DNA of 15,922 bases from an uncultured Clostridia bacterium (lineage in GTDB: Bacteria; Bacillota; Clostridia; Christensenellales; UBA1242). Shown here piece by piece: positions 13,616 to 15,922 of the stretch (position 1 is the stretch's first letter; each line of letters opens with the position of its first letter). The position numbers and the translations under genes were made by a program. The DNA lies in NCBI GenBank assembly GCA_934754335.1, contig CAKVHY010000018.1, positions 1-15,922 on the forward strand, written 5' to 3'. The notes under the pieces are model-generated. The model did no database searches. It saw only the letters and a program-made list of their open reading frames with translations, and had not been told where the DNA came from.

Positions 13616-14164
13616 ATGAATAATAAAAATAATCTAAGTGATTTTATCAAAGGCAATTTACCTAGTTTTGCCACTTGTGAAGAAATTGTTGAGGGAATTA
13701 AAGATGCCTTTATGTATGTGTGCGGAAATGATGAAGATGCAACTAACGCCCTACTTGAAAAAATCAATGCAACTTTAGACAAGCAAGGAATTGCTAATAA
13801 TCGTGGAGTTGCTGGAGGTTCTTTTGAAGGTGCTTCATATGCATATAGAAATGGCACTTTAACAATTATAACGGAAGATGATAAAAAATTGCTTTTGACT
13901 GCAGGTGAAGACTTTACTCTTATTTATGGTGAACATAATACTGGTTTTAAGAATGAAATCTGTACCAAAAAAGAAGGCGGTTATACAAGAGCATCTCTAG
14001 ATGAAGGCGAAATTATTTTGGAAACTCAAAGATTACAAAAAGATCCGCTACCAAACCTTGACGATATTTTAGGCGAAGTTTCAAATCACGATCGTTCTAA
14101 ATCCGATGTTTATGCTATTCCCGATATAGAAGCAATTAAAGATTTCGTTGATGGACATTGTTAA
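13616..14164 (+). CDS. Small soluble protein of unknown function
   Basis: I do not recognise this 182-aa protein, the only well-supported plus-strand gene here. It has no signal peptide or membrane segment. Residues about 7-58 look helical (FIKGNLPSFATCEEIVEGI, ALLEKINATLDKQG). A glycine-rich turn at 64-72 (GVAGGSFEG) is followed by a strand-rich middle (SYAYRNGTLTIITEDDKKLLLTAG, TLIYGEHNTGF, GEIILETQ; about 74-137). An acidic C-terminal part, PLPNLDDILGEVSNHDRSKSDVY, ends in DGHC. Expression signals are good: a consensus extended -10 promoter, GGGAG before the ATG and a terminator after the stop. It is transcribed away from the str operon and converges on the LRR gene. It has a normal reading frame and codon use, so it is probably real. 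No function can be inferred. Confidence 0.85.
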   Translation: MNNKNNLSDFIKGNLPSFATCEEIVEGIKDAFMYVCGNDEDATNALLEKINATLDKQGIANNRGVAGGSFEGASYAYRNGTLTIITEDDKKLLLTAGEDFTLIYGEHNTGFKNEICTKKEGGYTRASLDEGEIILETQRLQKDPLPNLDDILGEVSNHDRSKSDVYAIPDIEAIKDFVDGHC

Positions 14165-14176
14165 AATATAAAAATT

Positions 14177-14212
14177 AAAGAACACTATCTTAAAGATAAT
14201 GTTCTTTTTTAT
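14177..14212. terminator. Bidirectional terminator between convergent genes
   Basis: AAAGAACA (14177-14184) pairs with TGTTCTTT (14200-14207). After one C-A mismatch, TATCT pairs with AGATA above it. Six T follow on the plus strand and T-rich sequence follows on the minus strand. It lies between the stop codons of the 182-aa gene and the LRR gene and can serve both. Confidence 0.85.
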
Positions 14213-15922
14213 TTATAAAGTATCAAATTCTGCTCGTGTTATGCCCCAATGAGTTGTTAATATTCTATCCTTACCAGCATAATTCCAATATTCTCCCCAA
14301 CCATCCGGCTTACTACTTGCCTCGCAATACAATTGCAGAGAACTTGAAGATGCAATAAACGGGATAACTTCGCTATATTCATCTGCCGAAATCGAAATAA
14401 CAGATGCAGGAATATATAATTTCGTTAAAGTATGAGATGCATAAAACGCACACGCGCCAATGCTTGTTACTGAATTAGGAATACTCGTGTTCTTACAGCC
14501 TTGAATCAATGAATTCGTAGCGGTTTCAATAATTGCATTACAGTTATTTCGGCTATCATACTTAGAATTATTTTCAGCCACAATAATTCTTTCCAAACTA
14601 CCACAACCCCCAACTATTGTACCCTGAATACTTGTAACGCTCTCGGAGATAAAAATCTCTGTCAAATTTGTGCAATTTACAAAAGCGTGCGATTCAATAG
14701 AAGTAACGCTATCCGGAATAGTAACGCTCGTAAACCCACAGGATCCAAACGAAACATACGCAATTATTTTTACACTATTAGGAATAATTGTGTTATTACA
14801 TCCAAGTACTAACCTATTATTTGATTTTTGGATTATAGCATTACAATCTTCTCTACTATCATAATAAGCATTACCCGAATCAACCTTTATGCTTTCAATT
14901 TGTCCCGACTGCTGGAACGCTCCTGAGGAAATATGCGTTACACTATCAGGAATTTCTATATTTTTTAACGCTCTACAATACATAAATGCATTATTTTTTA
15001 TATTTAAAATACAATTATGAAACACTATCTTTTCTAAATTTGAACAATTTGAAAAAGCATTTTCACTAATAATTGTTATGCTATTAGGAAGAGTCACACT
15101 AGTAATACTTTTATTTTGACTAAACCCACTTGAAGCAAATCCGCTAACGGGCTTTCCGTTATACCTGCTTGGAATTACAACTTCTCCGCTTGGAGATGTG
15201 GTACTTTGACCTGATACAAGATAGGAATTACCATCACTAGATAAGGTGAATTTTAAACCTGAAACGTTTGCAGTTCTTGTATAAAGCGATGCATTGGCGG
15301 AATCCTTGATTTCAGATTTTAGGTTATTTTCTGTAACAACTTTTGTTAATTCTTTATCGAAGAACCAACCAGTGGTGTATGCTCCGTTGGACTTGCTATC
15401 TAGATAATCGCCTAAAGTTCGACCTGAAACTGTGTTAGACGCGACTGTGGTTGGCGTTCCATTATCTATAATTGTTGAAATATAGCCATTTAATGAAGTG
15501 GCAATATTGAAATTAAACGTAACACCAGCATCGAACCTCGTAGTCATTCCCATATCTGCGTCTACATCTGCTGTACCGCCACTGGCTAGGGAAACTATAA
15601 CTGTATAAACGAATGTGTCGCCTGCAGATAGATTGTAACCAAGCGTTCCAACAACATCACCTAAAACATCTAGCCCACCTGCTGTGGAAACTATTTCTAC
15701 TTTGGGCTTATGGTCTGCAGGATTAGTTCCACTTTCATTTTGCATGTCTGGAGTTTTTGTAACCATAATATTTAATGGCGTTAGGCTGTTATTTTTCACA
15801 TAATATTTGAAGATTATTGGACTAGGGTTATTTATTCCATCATCAGTACTATCTTTGAAATTACAACTTAAATCTCCAACAATGCCTGCTTTCTGATTCG
15901 TGGTTGACGGAGTTATTTGAGT
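14213..15922 (-). CDS. BspA-like leucine-rich-repeat surface protein, 5'-truncated
   Basis: The frame is open to the window edge (569 codons visible), so the N-terminus is outside. A GTG at 15799 looks like a start but has no ribosome binding site, and the 41 codons before it encode sensible protein. Residues up to about 170 (numbered from the edge) are rich in Thr, Ser, Asn and Gly, like an extracellular beta domain. A segment YTTGWFFDKELTKVVT resembles the end of an InlB B-repeat/Flg_new unit. From about 240 come roughly nine BspA/TpLRR repeats of the type IPNSVTSIGACAF, interrupted twice by a longer insert with YDSR-x-x-CNAI. The C-terminus ends after a cap, WGEYWNYAGKDR, without LPXTG or membrane anchor, so any anchoring must be N-terminal or non-covalent. 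Such proteins are typically secreted and bind host or other cells; that role is inferred. Confidence 0.9.
   Translation of the reverse strand, partial: TQITPSTTNQKAGIVGDLSCNFKDSTDDGINNPSPIIFKYYVKNNSLTPLNIMVTKTPDMQNESGTNPADHKPKVEIVSTAGGLDVLGDVVGTLGYNLSAGDTFVYTVIVSLASGGTADVDADMGMTTRFDAGVTFNFNIATSLNGYISTIIDNGTPTTVASNTVSGRTLGDYLDSKSNGAYTTGWFFDKELTKVVTENNLKSEIKDSANASLYTRTANVSGLKFTLSSDGNSYLVSGQSTTSPSGEVVIPSRYNGKPVSGFASSGFSQNKSITSVTLPNSITIISENAFSNCSNLEKIVFHNCILNIKNNAFMYCRALKNIEIPDSVTHISSGAFQQSGQIESIKVDSGNAYYDSREDCNAIIQKSNNRLVLGCNNTIIPNSVKIIAYVSFGSCGFTSVTIPDSVTSIESHAFVNCTNLTEIFISESVTSIQGTIVGGCGSLERIIVAENNSKYDSRNNCNAIIETATNSLIQGCKNTSIPNSVTSIGACAFYASHTLTKLYIPASVISISADEYSEVIPFIASSSSLQLYCEASSKPDGWGEYWNYAGKDRILTTHWGITRAEFDTL
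14530..14872 (-). repeat. Two copies of the long LRR insert unit
   Basis: Within the LRR gene the segment coding for YDSR-x-x-CNAI, then I-x-x-(S/T)-N and LGC or QGC, N-T and IPNSV occurs twice, at about 14485-14565 and 14785-14872. At DNA level the copies share stretches such as GCATTACA and CTATCATA, about 300 bases apart. Such near-repeats allow recombination between repeats, changing LRR number. Confidence 0.65.

Noticed and set aside
13558..13857. 99-codon minus-strand frame opposite the 182-aa gene
   Set aside because: It overlaps the well-supported plus-strand gene and its promoter, and has no ribosome binding site.
15797..15799. GTG at 15799 as the start of the LRR gene
   Set aside because: No Shine-Dalgarno stands before it and the frame remains open with protein-like sequence to the edge of the window.

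Overview
The window is very AT-rich DNA from a low-GC Gram-positive bacterium, most likely an uncultured member of the Bacillota (Clostridia or a relative). Support for this comes from strong AGGAGG-type ribosome binding sites, the str operon order rpsL-rpsG-fusA-tuf, the Bacillota-type cluster frr-uppS-cdsA-rseP followed by a PolC-type protein, and a BspA-like leucine-rich-repeat surface protein of the kind common in host-associated Clostridia and Bacteroides. Genus cannot be named from the sequence. The left edge begins with 14 consecutive C, which looks like a contig end.

Layout, reading the minus strand in transcription order (right to left). (1) 15922-14213: a BspA-like LRR protein, 5'-truncated by the window edge; it converges on a small plus-strand gene of unknown function (13616-14164), with a shared hairpin terminator between them. 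(2) 13615-13107: a 509-bp divergent regulatory region. It holds a good promoter for the plus-strand orphan and, on the other strand, candidate tandem promoters, dyads and a possible pseudoknot leader in front of rpsL. (3) 13106-8901: the str operon rpsL-rpsG-fusA-tuf, closed by a strong terminator. (4) 8669-7635: an unrecognised 344-aa soluble helical protein with its own extended -10 promoter and terminator. (5) 7374-5859: rpsB-tsf, with a roughly 170-nt leader and a terminator. (6) 5742-752: frr-uppS-cdsA-rseP and a PolC-like N-terminal/OB/exonuclease protein with no polymerase domain, tightly packed as one operon. (7) 614-273: rplS with a terminator, then about 230 bp of AT-rich DNA without a recognisable gene.

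Functionally, most of the window is translation: ribosomal proteins S12, S7, S2 and L19, the factors EF-G, EF-Tu and EF-Ts, and ribosome recycling. It is followed by isoprenoid-carrier and phospholipid synthesis (UppS, CdsA) and a site-2 membrane protease (RseP). Compared with the Bacillus-type cluster rpsB-tsf-pyrH-frr-uppS-cdsA-dxr-rseP-proS-polC, the genes pyrH, dxr and proS are missing from their expected slots, and the polC slot is filled by a polymerase-less protein.

The points most worth a second look are the polymerase-less PolC-like protein; the interlaced inverted repeats (possible pseudoknot) directly before rpsL; the dyads inside the rpsL promoter region; Arg in place of Lys88 in S12, a substitution known elsewhere to confer streptomycin resistance; and two orphan genes that share almost the same extended -10 promoter.
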